Origin: Hirundichthys speculiger
Taxonomy: Eukaryota > Chordata > Actinopteri > Beloniformes > Exocoetidae
NCBI GenBank assembly: GCA_018398805.1
Contig: JAGFBZ010002395.1
Span: 1,735,001 to 1,799,000 of the forward strand
Length of the DNA: 64,000 bases
Direction: 5' to 3'
In this document: positions 24,474-33,760 of the stretch, piece after piece
How positions within the stretch are numbered: the stretch's first letter is position 1
Layout of the letters: each line of letters opens with the position of its first letter
Position numbers and translations under genes: made by a program
The notes under the pieces: generated by a model
Database searches by the model: none
Seen by the model: the letters and a program-made list of their open reading frames with translations, nothing else
Told to the model about the DNA's origin: nothing

Positions 24474-25049
24474 GACCTCTGGGCATTGACATTTGGAGTA
24501 TCTTAGGTCAAAATTAATCTTTTGTGTATGCTGGTTGGCCTGAGGGATTTTACAATTCTGTTCAACTTAATTCAGCTTGGCATACAAGCTTTTTTACATC
24601 TTAAATTATTCTCAAACACATCAATAACTCATTTTCTGTCATGCTCCTCTTGAGGCTGAGAGCACATAACTGAGGGTTTGCACCCCTCACGCTAAGTCCC
24701 GCGCGTGGGAACCTCCTGGATTCGATGTCCCGCCTGTGAACCAACTCGTTCAGCGACATACATGATGTGCCGCATTCATTTGGTCACGCATGAGTGGATC
24801 TATCTTGTTAGGTGTTGCGCACACTTTTGCTGTAATCTTCTGTCGAAGCTAAGCGTGTCAAAGACATTTCATTAAGACCTCAGGAAATAGTGTCAACCTA
24901 TGAAAAAAAAAAAGAAAAAATCATATATTTTCTCCTTTGAGACATGATGTATGGAGGTATAATGAAAAATGGTTTGGTCCTGACCAGTTCATTATATTAA
25001 GTAGTTACAAGCTCAGATGATAAGACAACCTATTAGATAAACTTTAACA
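24474..25049. other. Non-coding DNA
   Basis: No gene is recognised. A short GC-richer patch at 24680-24760 contains ggattcgatgtcc, which is near a polymerase III B-box, but no cloverleaf or A-box can be drawn around it. Confidence 0.4.
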
Positions 25050-25450
25050 ATTAACAAGCGAACTGAAGCCTCTAGAGCCTGAGATGTTGTCCTTGGATTT
25101 TCTGTTCACACTCTGACCTCGGGGCAAACATCCTAGAACATCCGCTCCTGGGAAGAATGGAAACTAGCGTGAATGATTTCTGCTGGTGAATAATGTCCCT
25201 CACTGTAGAATTATAGACTTCAAACTGTTTGGAAATGGCCTTATAACCCTTTCAGATTGATGGGCAGCAAACATTGCTTCTATCAGATCACTGCTGAGTT
25301 CTTTCCTTCTTGGCGTCCGTGGACATATGTCTGACTGCTGCAGACCAGCAGACTGCCAAGACTGCTTTTAAAGAGGTGCTCACAGTTGCAGATAATCAAT
25401 CAATCAAGTGAGTTTGATTAGGAGCACCTGGCTGCTACTTTCCCTCTTAA
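25050..25450 (-). mobile_element. Tc1/mariner transposon relic (transposase N-terminus)
   Basis: Tc1/mariner transposases begin with a paired-like helix-turn-helix domain that binds the transposon ends. On the minus strand, a frame entered from an ATG at 25326-25324 contains two stops and then reads KGYKAISKQFEVYNSTVRDI (down from about 25251), followed by SILPRSGCSRMFAPRSE, ending near 25111. The AISKQF…STVR…LPRSG pattern is diagnostic of Tc1-like DNA-binding domains. An overlapping frame reads KELSSDLIEAMFAAH, so at least one frameshift has occurred. The catalytic DDE part is absent. The segment 25330-25450 looks like the 5' untranslated part of the element. I did not find the terminal inverted repeats. 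It is inactive. Confidence 0.85.
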
Positions 25451-26330
25451 TTAGTATAAAAGCTATTTTTGTTTTTTTAATCACTCCATTTCTGCATACA
25501 TACATACACACACACACATATGTAGTTTAGTATGTGTCTGTGTGTATAAATCCTATATCTTCATGATCAGTCTTAAATTATCAAGTCTCCAAAGATGCAA
25601 ATCATGTTTCACACACAATATTGTTGAGCATGTTGATAATATCTGGAGCAACAGTTTCACTCGCGTTACAGGAAGTCAACAGCAGGTACTTGGATAAAAA
25701 TCCCATTCGTTGAAGTTCCTTCCACACGACACACCGTAGCTGTGTGGCATCCCTCATCTGATCATTCTTTATCCTTTTTTGCGTCCCTGCTTTTGCATGG
25801 TGGAGGGAGTTGTGACGTCCCTGGACGTAAACGGGTACAAATAGGCGGAGAAGTGGACAAGAGAGTGCGCAGAATGAAGCTGTGTGATGTAACATCCTGC
25901 TTCAGAAGACATCCTTTTGATGGAGCCGAGTGGAAAGCACTCGGCCACAGGGCCGTGGGCTGAATGCAGGGCTCAGTGCTTCCCCTTTAAGGCATGAATT
26001 ACTCTCAACCTGATTGTTTCGTTTTCTTGTCTCAGCATTTGCTGTCCTGTGTGAATATTCAGAAGACAGCAGACCCACCTTCTTGGCTTCACGTTCGCCA
26101 GAAATCATTTGGAGAAGTGCAATTGTTCCTTGAGAAGCACACATACATGTATACCAACGTGCGTTTAAAAACATTTTAAAATGCTGAGCAGAAGAATATA
26201 TGGGATAATCCCCCCCTCTCTCCATTTCAATTGAAGCCAGAGAGGGCTGACACTCTGTGGCAATGCACTGTGCAGAGAAGAGATTGGCTAATCTCTGAAA
26301 GCAAGTCTAACGCTCACTAGAATATTATGC
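25451..26330. other. Non-coding DNA, balanced composition
   Basis: No gene is recognised. A short (CA)n-rich stretch lies at 25498-25520. The remainder is relatively GC-balanced with frames on both strands (25602-25895 and 25902-26225 minus; 25742-25963 plus), none with a motif. It leads up to the candidate splice site at 26365. Confidence 0.4.
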
Positions 26331-26371
26331 TCACTGATTTAATATCCTCTTTCTTTTTCTCCTAGGTAAGC
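26331..26371 (+). promoter_or_regulatory. Candidate recursive (zero-length exon) splice site
   Basis: A branch-point-like CTGAT (A at 26337) is followed by a pyrimidine tract (ttctttttctcc) and TAG at 26363-26365, and this acceptor is followed at once by GTAAGC at 26366-26371, a good donor. Acceptor directly joined to donor is the structure of recursive splice sites in long introns of vertebrate and insect genes. The distance from the branch-point A to AG is 28 bases, within the normal range. A weak second donor, GAG|GTGATG, lies near 26451, as expected for the short exon that vertebrate recursive sites define. Whether the window lies in a plus-strand intron is unknown. Confidence 0.4.
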
Positions 26372-26985
26372 ACTTTCTTGCTGCTGTGCTGGGGATGGGA
26401 GTCGGGTTGCTGGTCGTGATGGTTGCCTACGAGGGCTGGGATGACTGATTGAGGTGATGTACTGCAGGGTGTATCCACTGACAACAGAACAGCTAGTACA
26501 CACTGACAGCACACTGACAAGTGTGGAGAGCTGAAAATGGAAAGCGCACAGCTCGCATCCTGACACGTAGTCTGTTCAGTTCGATCTCCTCAAGAACGAT
26601 TTTAGTTTCAACATGCAACGTGGGTTTTATTTTAGTTTGATGTAATAGTTGCTCAAACTGCAGCAGTCGAAAGAAATCAAAGATGAGGTACACAAGCCAT
26701 CGACTGATCAGCTCGTCAAACAGGGTTTAGGAAAACCCTTCAAACAGATGAAGTGATTCAAAAGACAAAATCATAACCATCCCATAAAATCCAGCTTTAA
26801 GTTTTTTGTTCTTCTGGAGAAATTTGTCTATTAATTCAACCCAGTCTTTGCACAGACTTAATATAAAGTGAAACAAAAAGAAAGAGATGAAAGATAGAAA
26901 AAAAAAACCCACCAGTCTCACCACTCTTGCAGCATGCATTTTTGGCAACCTTGAAGCTGTTTTAATCAATATTATCACTGTAATC
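26372..26985. other. Non-coding DNA
   Basis: No gene is recognised; short overlapping frames only. Confidence 0.45.
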
Positions 26986-27020
26986 ACGATAATAAATCTG
27001 ATTCTGATTCTGATTTTAAT
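26986..27020 (+). repeat. Retroposon-type tail, AATAAA followed by (CTGATT)n
   Basis: AATAAA at 26991-26996 leads directly into about three CTGATT units. Endings of this kind are typical of fish LINE/SINE copies. I do not recognise the body upstream. Confidence 0.5.
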
Positions 27021-28600
27021 TCCCACTCTGACTCTCCAGGACTTTTTCGCATCTCTCAGCTCATTCTTTTGGTTTTATGGCTGCAACTTTCATGTTGTGG
27101 CTCATCTGAGTTGTTTTCTGCAGCAGCTGTTTTTCAGCAGAAGCTCTGATAAATGCCCTGTGCACTACCTGCGCAGCAACAGATGGCAGAAGCACTATGT
27201 TAACAACTTGCCGGTGGACTAAAATGGAGCTTTTAGCTGCTAATTTCTTTCCCTCATGAGTAACCGAACATGGAAGCACAGAGTGAATCCTAATGTCGCT
27301 CTGTGACATTAATCTGTTTGCTAACACATTCTGTATTTCTGTCATATAAGTGGTGTTTTTTTTGGATATCTTCAGAGTCCCTGCTTTAAATTTCTACTAC
27401 TTATCAGAGCTTTGTGCATGTTTTATTTGCAAGTTAAAGTAACCAAAGCCCATAGAGCAGGAGAGGTTGTAAGAAGACAGCAAAGGGGTCCGGATCAGCT
27501 GTTGAATTTCTGGGAAGGCAAATCAAAACTCTTTGACTGTTACAAAGATCAGGCAGACTCTGGAGGGGTTGAGCACAGTGCTACTGCGAAGTTACATCTG
27601 CACAAAAATGACCTCCATGAAAGGAAATTTGTCATGGAAACTACAAAATTAAGCATCAGATGTTTTCAAAATGATTGTCGAAACAAGCCTGAATCGAGTT
27701 GGTTCTAGTACTAGTACCTGTAATTTCTGTAAGCGATACCATTTTCTGTCATTTAAAGTTTAAGATGAAAAGGGAAAAGCTGCTACAACATGAAAATCAT
27801 AAAATCCTTCTAGATCAACAGTTTAGCTCCAGAGGCACAAAGAGAAGGTTTTGCTGTGGCCCTCAGACCCCCACCTTCAAAGACATGACCAAGTCAGATC
27901 TGGGGATGAACCCAAAAAGAGCAGGGATGCAAAACAGCCAAGAATGATAAACCTATCTCCCTGAGAAGTGTCATTTGGCGTGCCATTAAGTTCTAATTTT
28001 AAGTGCAAAGGATGGAAATAAAAAAGGTAAGATTGCTTATACTGCTCATACAAAAACAAACAAACAAAAAAACTTAAATACATCCCAACAGCTTCTTCTT
28101 TTCGACATTTATAGTAACATTTTTTTATCTTGAGAATTTGAAGTCATGGTATCTAAGCTTTTGAATGTGCAATATTATAACAACTGTTACGAAACAATAG
28201 GCCACATGATAATGAGAAATGCAAAGAAGAGTCAAATATCAATCAGCAGTTTGACTAAAACAAAATAGATGAAATAAGTAACATCTTAGCAAAAATCCTA
28301 CTTTTTATGATGGGGCGTAAACCTTAAATGACCACGGATTTTTCAGTAACTCAGTACTGACATTGAGATGGAAGTGCTTCCACATCAGTGCAGCAGTCGG
28401 GATGCGGTGTGGTCTGGTGGGCCTCCATTATGCATGAGGCCTGACCACCCTTCACCAGCTGTCACCGAACTGACCACTGAATCCCATCTGGACCCTGGGG
28501 GACGCCACCGTCATCCATCAGGGAGGCTGTAAGATGAGCCCACTGACACGGAAACCCCCACCTCAGATCCCACTCACCATGGCTCTGCCTCTCCCCTTGG
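27021..28600. other. Non-coding DNA
   Basis: No gene is recognised. Two successive plus-strand frames (27412-27708 and 27699-27947) have no motif and are not supported by any other signal. (CAAA)-like units occur near 28050. From about 28370 the sequence is markedly more GC-rich than its surroundings. Confidence 0.45.
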
Positions 28601-28650
28601 TCAACGCCCCCCCCCCATCCCCCCATCACCCCACCCCCACCCCGACCTCG
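28601..28650 (-). repeat. C-rich tract with G-quadruplex potential on the minus strand
   Basis: The plus strand carries C runs of 10, 6, 4, 5 and 4 separated by one to four bases. The minus strand therefore has at least four G runs of four or more with short loops, which fits the usual G-quadruplex rule. It sits in the GC-rich patch 28370-28650, and a minus-strand frame across it is Gly-rich only because of this tract. Confidence 0.7.
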
Positions 28651-30144
28651 CATCACTGTTAGGCCAGGTTGCTCTTGTTGCTAGGTTCAAAGGTTGGGAC
28701 TGCTGCTATGATCTAATAGCTTGAGTGTCATTTTTCTCTATCTTCCAGGTTAAACTGGTATCAGGATGACGTATCTAACACATTCTAGGTGTTCAGTGGG
28801 TATTATAAGAGAAGCAGTGTTGCATGTTTTAATGAAATTATTTAAAAACAATCAAAACCAAATAAGATAATAAAAGATGATATTAAAACAAGGAGGTAAT
28901 GACTCGTGTGAAAGAGTGGACTTTCCCTGCTCTTTTTCTTAAGTGCTGGTCCATTTAATGGTGCAGTGTTTCATGATTTAAAATGGAGGTGCTTAAACAT
29001 TCAGAGTCTTGTAAACTTACGGTAAAATTTTAAAATCCTTTCTGCAGGAGTCAGGAATTCAGTGCATGCATTGTAAAAGGGGTGTAATGCACTTTCTCTG
29101 ACAGCTCCATTTTGTACAAGCTGAGGTATGGTCCCAGATTTCTTGATTTTTTTTTTTTTTTTTTTTTGGTTAATCCACTGAAGAAAGCATTGCAGGACAT
29201 AATAATCAATATATGTGCATCACTTGAAGTGAAATAGTGCAACATGTCTGCTGCAATGCTTTTCGGGTAGAAAAATGCAGTCTAACTAAGGATCTGGGCT
29301 TTGCTCAGAAAGAACTAAAAGTTGGAAATGTAAAGTGCTAATAGCTGTTCTGAGCAGCTACACGCATACTGTTTAAATGTGGAGAAGTGGGCACACATTT
29401 TCACAGTCTCTCCCGCGAGGTGGTGTTCGAGTGGTGTCAAGAATGAGCAGAGAGGTTTGAGAGACAAAGAATACAGTCCAAGCTGCTTCTTTCTCACCTC
29501 CGCACAACCAACCAATAACAACTTGAAGTGAGTGTGAATGCTATTTAGCTCGTTTTAGAAAGTTGGAAATGTGGTCGCACATGGCTCCAGAAATTTGGAG
29601 TCCAGCAAAGAGAATGTCAGAACAGAAGCTTGTGATGAAAGACATTGGGAGCTGACAGTTTGGTAGTGATGGCATTACTGTATTAAATCATTATTGTAAT
29701 TATAGACACATGTTTTTCAATCAAAGCTCAGTTTGTCTGCTCTTATTTTTAAACCGACCCCCCCCCCCCGACCCCACAATTTTCACCTTTTGATTGAGCA
29801 CTGATTTCAATCAGTAGCTAGCCATCTAAATGGATGCTTCTGAGCCAGATTAAATTGTTCATGGTTATCAGAAGTTTGTCAGCATAGCTTTGAAAGAGTG
29901 CTTCTCTGAAATTAAGTCCTAACATTTTTACTCCATCTTGCTTGCTCTCAGGGCACAATGTGTACCACGCAATAGCTTTTGTAGCCGGGGGTCAAAGACA
30001 AAGTATTTTAGAGCAAAAGTGCTCTTCTTTGCCTCTCTATTTCTTCTCTTTCTCTCCTCTCTCCTTCCTCCAGTCCTGTTCATGGATGCAATCACATGCC
30101 AGCCAAATTCTTATTGAATCTCTCATTTTGTTTGCTTTGCTTGG
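28651..30144. other. Non-coding DNA
   Basis: No gene is recognised. A T run of 21 bases lies at 29147-29167 and a C run of 12 bases at 29758-29769. A long pyrimidine tract ending in CAG at about 30044-30073 would make a good splice acceptor, but no open frame of note follows it. Confidence 0.45.
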
Positions 30145-30380
30145 TGGTTAGCACTGGGGCCTCACAGCAAGAAGGTTCCTGGTTCAAACCTCAGCCGGGG
30201 CCTTTCTTTGTTGAGTTTGCATGTCCTCCCCGTGTTTGCGTGGGTTTCCTCCAGGTACTCTGGCTTCCTCCCACAGTCCAAACACATGCATGTCAGGTTA
30301 AGTGGAGGTTCTAAATTGCCTGTAGGAGTGATCGTTAGTGTGTGTGGTTGTTCATCTACATGTGACCCTGCAATGGCCAC
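30145..30380 (+). mobile_element. tRNA-like SINE / LINE-tail repeat, 5' part
   Basis: The copy opens with TGGTTAGCACTGG (30145-30157), which approximates a polymerase III A-box, and has GTTCAAACC at 30182-30190, which fits the B-box rule GWTCRANNC. The following body (gcatgtcctccccgtgtttg, cgtgggtttcctccaggtac, cttcctcccacagtccaaac) is a very common fish repeat. It ends near gaccctgcaatgg at 30364-30376. The same family continues, on the other strand, in the fragment at 42004-42136, whose inner end is the complement of gaccctgcgatgg. Together the two fragments give both halves of the repeat. The copy is old and has no visible tail. Confidence 0.8.
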
Positions 30381-30424
30381 ATGAATTGCCCTCCATTGAT
30401 GACATTGGTATGTTTTTTAATTTA

Positions 30425-30920
30425 TTAAGGAGATGAAGCAAAGCAGCTGAAGCAGCTATTTTCACACTCAGTTGAGGGTTGCTAGCCAAGGCTAACCAGA
30501 GGACACACCAGCCACCGTCCAGACAGCCTCGAGCTCACTGGCTCCAACGTATTGCTGCAGCTGGAATCCTCTGGTTGAGAGACTCTCAGGAACCTTCCAA
30601 GTTGACTAAGTGCAGACCACTAGCCAACAACATCTGAAACGAGTGCTGCCAGAGCTGAAACAAGGAGTAACAGAGGTCTGCAGTCTCTCCGGTCATGATT
30701 TGCAGGCCTGCACCGGGAGGCTTGCCCCATTTATGGCAGGCTGTGCAAGCAGAGCTTCTTCTTTCAGCTCTGGCAGCACTTGTTTTGGATGTCATTTCAG
30801 TAGCAACACTGAGGATATTTGGACAGATTTAATCAGTAAGCGCCATAGGTTAGTTTACTGAACTAAGGTGGACTCGTTCCAGCTGGTTTCTGGGCCTCCT
30901 CATTCCTCTGATTTGCACAG
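30425..30920 (+). repeat. Interspersed repeat family B, copy 1
   Basis: This stretch matches 50125-50765 throughout: aaagcag-ctgaagcag, cagttgagggttgct, ccagaggacac, the ctctggt…aagttgactaa segment, gctgaaacaaggag, and near the end ccagctggtttctg…cctcctcattcctctg. The copy contains an inverted repeat (30641-30660 against 30762-30780, extending imperfectly on both sides) that copy 2 also keeps. There is no coding capacity. I do not know its class; the paired inverted core suggests a non-autonomous element. Confidence 0.75.
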
Positions 30921-32723
30921 TATGAGATGGAAAGAGGTTTCCAAAGCACTCTTCAGAAAGCCTGTGGGTGACGTCACAGAGGGTTTGTTCATCCAGTTAT
31001 TCTTTTAGGTTATGGATCACATTCACATGTGTGCTTTGCCAGTTAGCTTTTCTTTTTTCTTTAGCTTATTTGGTTTGTTGGTTGGGTTTGTTTAGATTTT
31101 TATTTATCTGCTGGAACACAATTATTGCCATATCTACTTTTTTCTATAAATAATGTGCCTTGCAATAAAAATGTTGAGAACAATTGAGCAAGACCACTTT
31201 AATTAACTCACTCATAGTGCTGTTCTGCAACCTGAGCTTGACAATAAAACAGCAGATCTCTCATGCTCTGACTCATCTGCTGCAGCAGCGACAGGAGTCA
31301 ACTCCTTATCCACCTCCTCTGGCCTCACTGCCATCTTCCTCATTTTTCTAAGGAAAAAGAAACAAGGGGAAAAAAAAAGAAAAAAAACTTTATATAGTCA
31401 CAGCCAGGCTGCCACTATGCTAACAATGACAGTAAATCTCTGTAACCAGTGAACTGCATGCTCTCTCTGTCTTTTTCTTTTCTCTAACTTGCCATGTGAT
31501 CAGAAAAAAAATGTGCTCCTGCCAGGTAGAATGAAGATCTTCAGAGGAACCAAAAGCCTGTCTGGATTATTGAGCTACAATATCCCTCTAATTCTTCGTC
31601 TTTAATCCATGGCCGGAATGACAGATGAATAGATTTGTTTTTGTTTTCCTTGTTCTTTTCACGAAATATCAGAATAATTCCACTGACAACATATTTAACA
31701 CAATTTAATTTGGATACACTGAAAAAAAGAAAGTGTATTTACCAAAGAAGATCTTGATTAATATTCACTTCCATCTGCCTCCATTATCTTGCACAATGGC
31801 CATGAGCACAGGCCCATCTCCATAACCAACATCTACTGACGTCAACGGACATAGAAGCCACTTGAGGGAAGTTAAATGTTTTGTTAAAATCATTTCTGTG
31901 GGGATAAAAATAATAAACATTTCATTAAAGGTGTAACTGCAGGAAAAATAGATTATTTAACTTCTCCAACTAAGAGATTATCCCAAACGCCTGGAGCTGC
32001 TTTAAATAGATTTCTTATGCCCACCATTATTAATGTGAACAAACTGTTGAGAATGATACAAAGACCAAGTTCAAGTGTGAATGTCAATGTTTCTATAAAT
32101 GGCCCTCTTGCAGTCATCTCTAAAGGAACAAATAGTCCCTGTGTGCTGTCTCTGTTAGTGGCTCTGATAATCAGCACCCTTGTTTGTAAGTACAGTATTG
32201 TCTATTCAGCATGTCTAAAAGTGGCCTTTTGGAGCAGATGGTGCTGGAGGCAGGAGACCGACCCTTCTCTCACCTCAATCTGGATAGCAAGACTTTTCAC
32301 TCCTTGATGGAATGGAAAAGAGTTTGCTGAAGGCAAAACAAGAGGAAGGAACATTGAGAGACTACAGTGGGGTTTTATGTGTGAATACATACAGCTGAAG
32401 AGATTATGTCTTTACATAACTGTTAGTTGTGGGTTCAGGGTGTTGTTATAGTAAAATAACCCACCATAAACCTAAATGACACACCCTGGTCTAATGCCCC
32501 CAGGAAGCCAATAGATTACTGTTAATGGGCATCTGCTGCACTGCAAATGCACATTGCACACAGTGTGTCACCACTGAAACATTTTAGAAATAATCCTTAC
32601 CAGACAGTCTCTGTTTTCTAACATCTGATTAAAGAAAATTGCCGCTTTGCAGCTGTGCGGCTAATTGGAAATTTGACCAGCTGATCAAAGGAATGCTCCA
32701 CCTCAATTACTTTTGTTCATTTG

Positions 32724-32725
<2 letters not shown>
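30921..32725. other. Non-coding DNA
   Basis: No gene is recognised. A-rich tracts occur near 31368-31388. The stretch around 31750-31860 is balanced in composition and repeat-free. The frames at 31953-32177 (minus) and 32017-32307 (plus) overlap and carry no motif. Confidence 0.45.

Positions 32726-32765
<40 letters not shown>
32726..32765. repeat. (AT)n microsatellite
   Basis: A perfect AT alternation of 40 bases. Confidence 0.95.
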
Positions 32766-32769
<4 letters not shown>

Positions 32770-32984
32770 ACGACATTTTGACATTTCCACCATATCAACA
32801 TCTTTGACACCTTTACAATAGAATCAGCTGTCAATTTGGGTTCAGAACACGGACAACACCTCCACTTTCAAAACTAAACATAAAATTCCTGTTTAGTAAA
32901 GCTGATAGTTGGTCTAATCGATAGTGTGTTAGGGCTCATTGCCATAGCAACAGTTATAGGAATGGCTGAAGCCAGGACTAGAGC

Positions 32985-33760
32985 AGTCTCAAAGCTATGC
33001 TGCTATAGGCCGATGCTGCAGGAGGACACCAACATGATCTGATGAGCAATGTTCTCACTCCGCTTCTCTCCCCTTCTTTCCTCTCCTTCCTTCAGCTGTA
33101 TCCATAGTTAATTAGGAGCACCTCATAAATGTAACTGTGCTTCATTGTTCCTGTAGTTTTTTGTGCTGTCCTGCACAGCCCTCTCGCCCTTCTTCTTTTT
33201 CCGCATTCTTTTTCTGCAAAGCTACAAACTAACCTGCAGTTTCAACCTCTGAGCATCCCAGCGTTACCTCCACCTGTCTATATAGATGTCACTGGGATAT
33301 CATCATGCTGACCTATAGTCTGACCCTCTGACCACCTCAGTGTTACTGCCTACAGCTGTTTATATAGTTATCTCTGTAGTTAATGTAGTAACGATGTACA
33401 GGACATAATACATGTACATGGAATTCTTAGTTCTCCAACTGATTAAAAGATGACTGAGAATTACTGTTGATATATTTTGTCCTATACGTATAATATTATT
33501 ATATTTGTGCCTCTCCTCTCTCTGTCCTCCATCCTCTCTCTCTCCCCCACTCCCACTCTCTCTGAGTGGGGTGATGCTCAAGGTTCTTTCTCTCTTAAAG
33601 GGGAATATTTCCTTGCCACTGTTTGGCTTAAAAGGTCTCCCACTTGGGGAGTTTTTTTTTACTTGACATTGTTTCTTAAGTTAAGATTTAATAATATTAA
33701 CTATAGTTAATGATATTTGCTCGGAGGTCATTTTCTGGGTCTCTGAAAAAGCGCCGAGAG
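32985..33760 (+). repeat. Degenerate interspersed repeat (unclassified)
   Basis: Segments at both ends resemble an abundant fish repeat: ggccgatgctgcaggaggac and the pyrimidine-rich ctccccttctttcctctcc near the start, and later a (CT)-rich stretch followed by ggttctttctctcttaaagg, ggaatatttccttgccactg. In between, two related segments (gcgttacctccacctgtcta, gtgttactgcctacagctgt) form an internal degenerate duplication about 95 bases apart. The class is unknown to me and the boundaries are approximate. Confidence 0.5.

Noticed and set aside
24676..24760. tRNA-like or SINE-like head with ggattcgatgtcc
   Set aside because: Only the B-box-like element is present. No A-box or cloverleaf can be drawn and no tail follows.
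27412..27947. Two consecutive plus-strand frames suggesting a small gene
   Set aside because: Neither has a known motif. They are in different phases and no splice sites join them.
28728..28755. Second acceptor-donor fusion, ttctctatcttccag followed by gttaaa
   Set aside because: The acceptor is good but GTTAAA is a poor donor, so I do not propose a recursive site here.
30044..30073. Strong pyrimidine tract ending in CAG, possible exon start
   Set aside because: No substantial open frame or donor site follows at a plausible distance.
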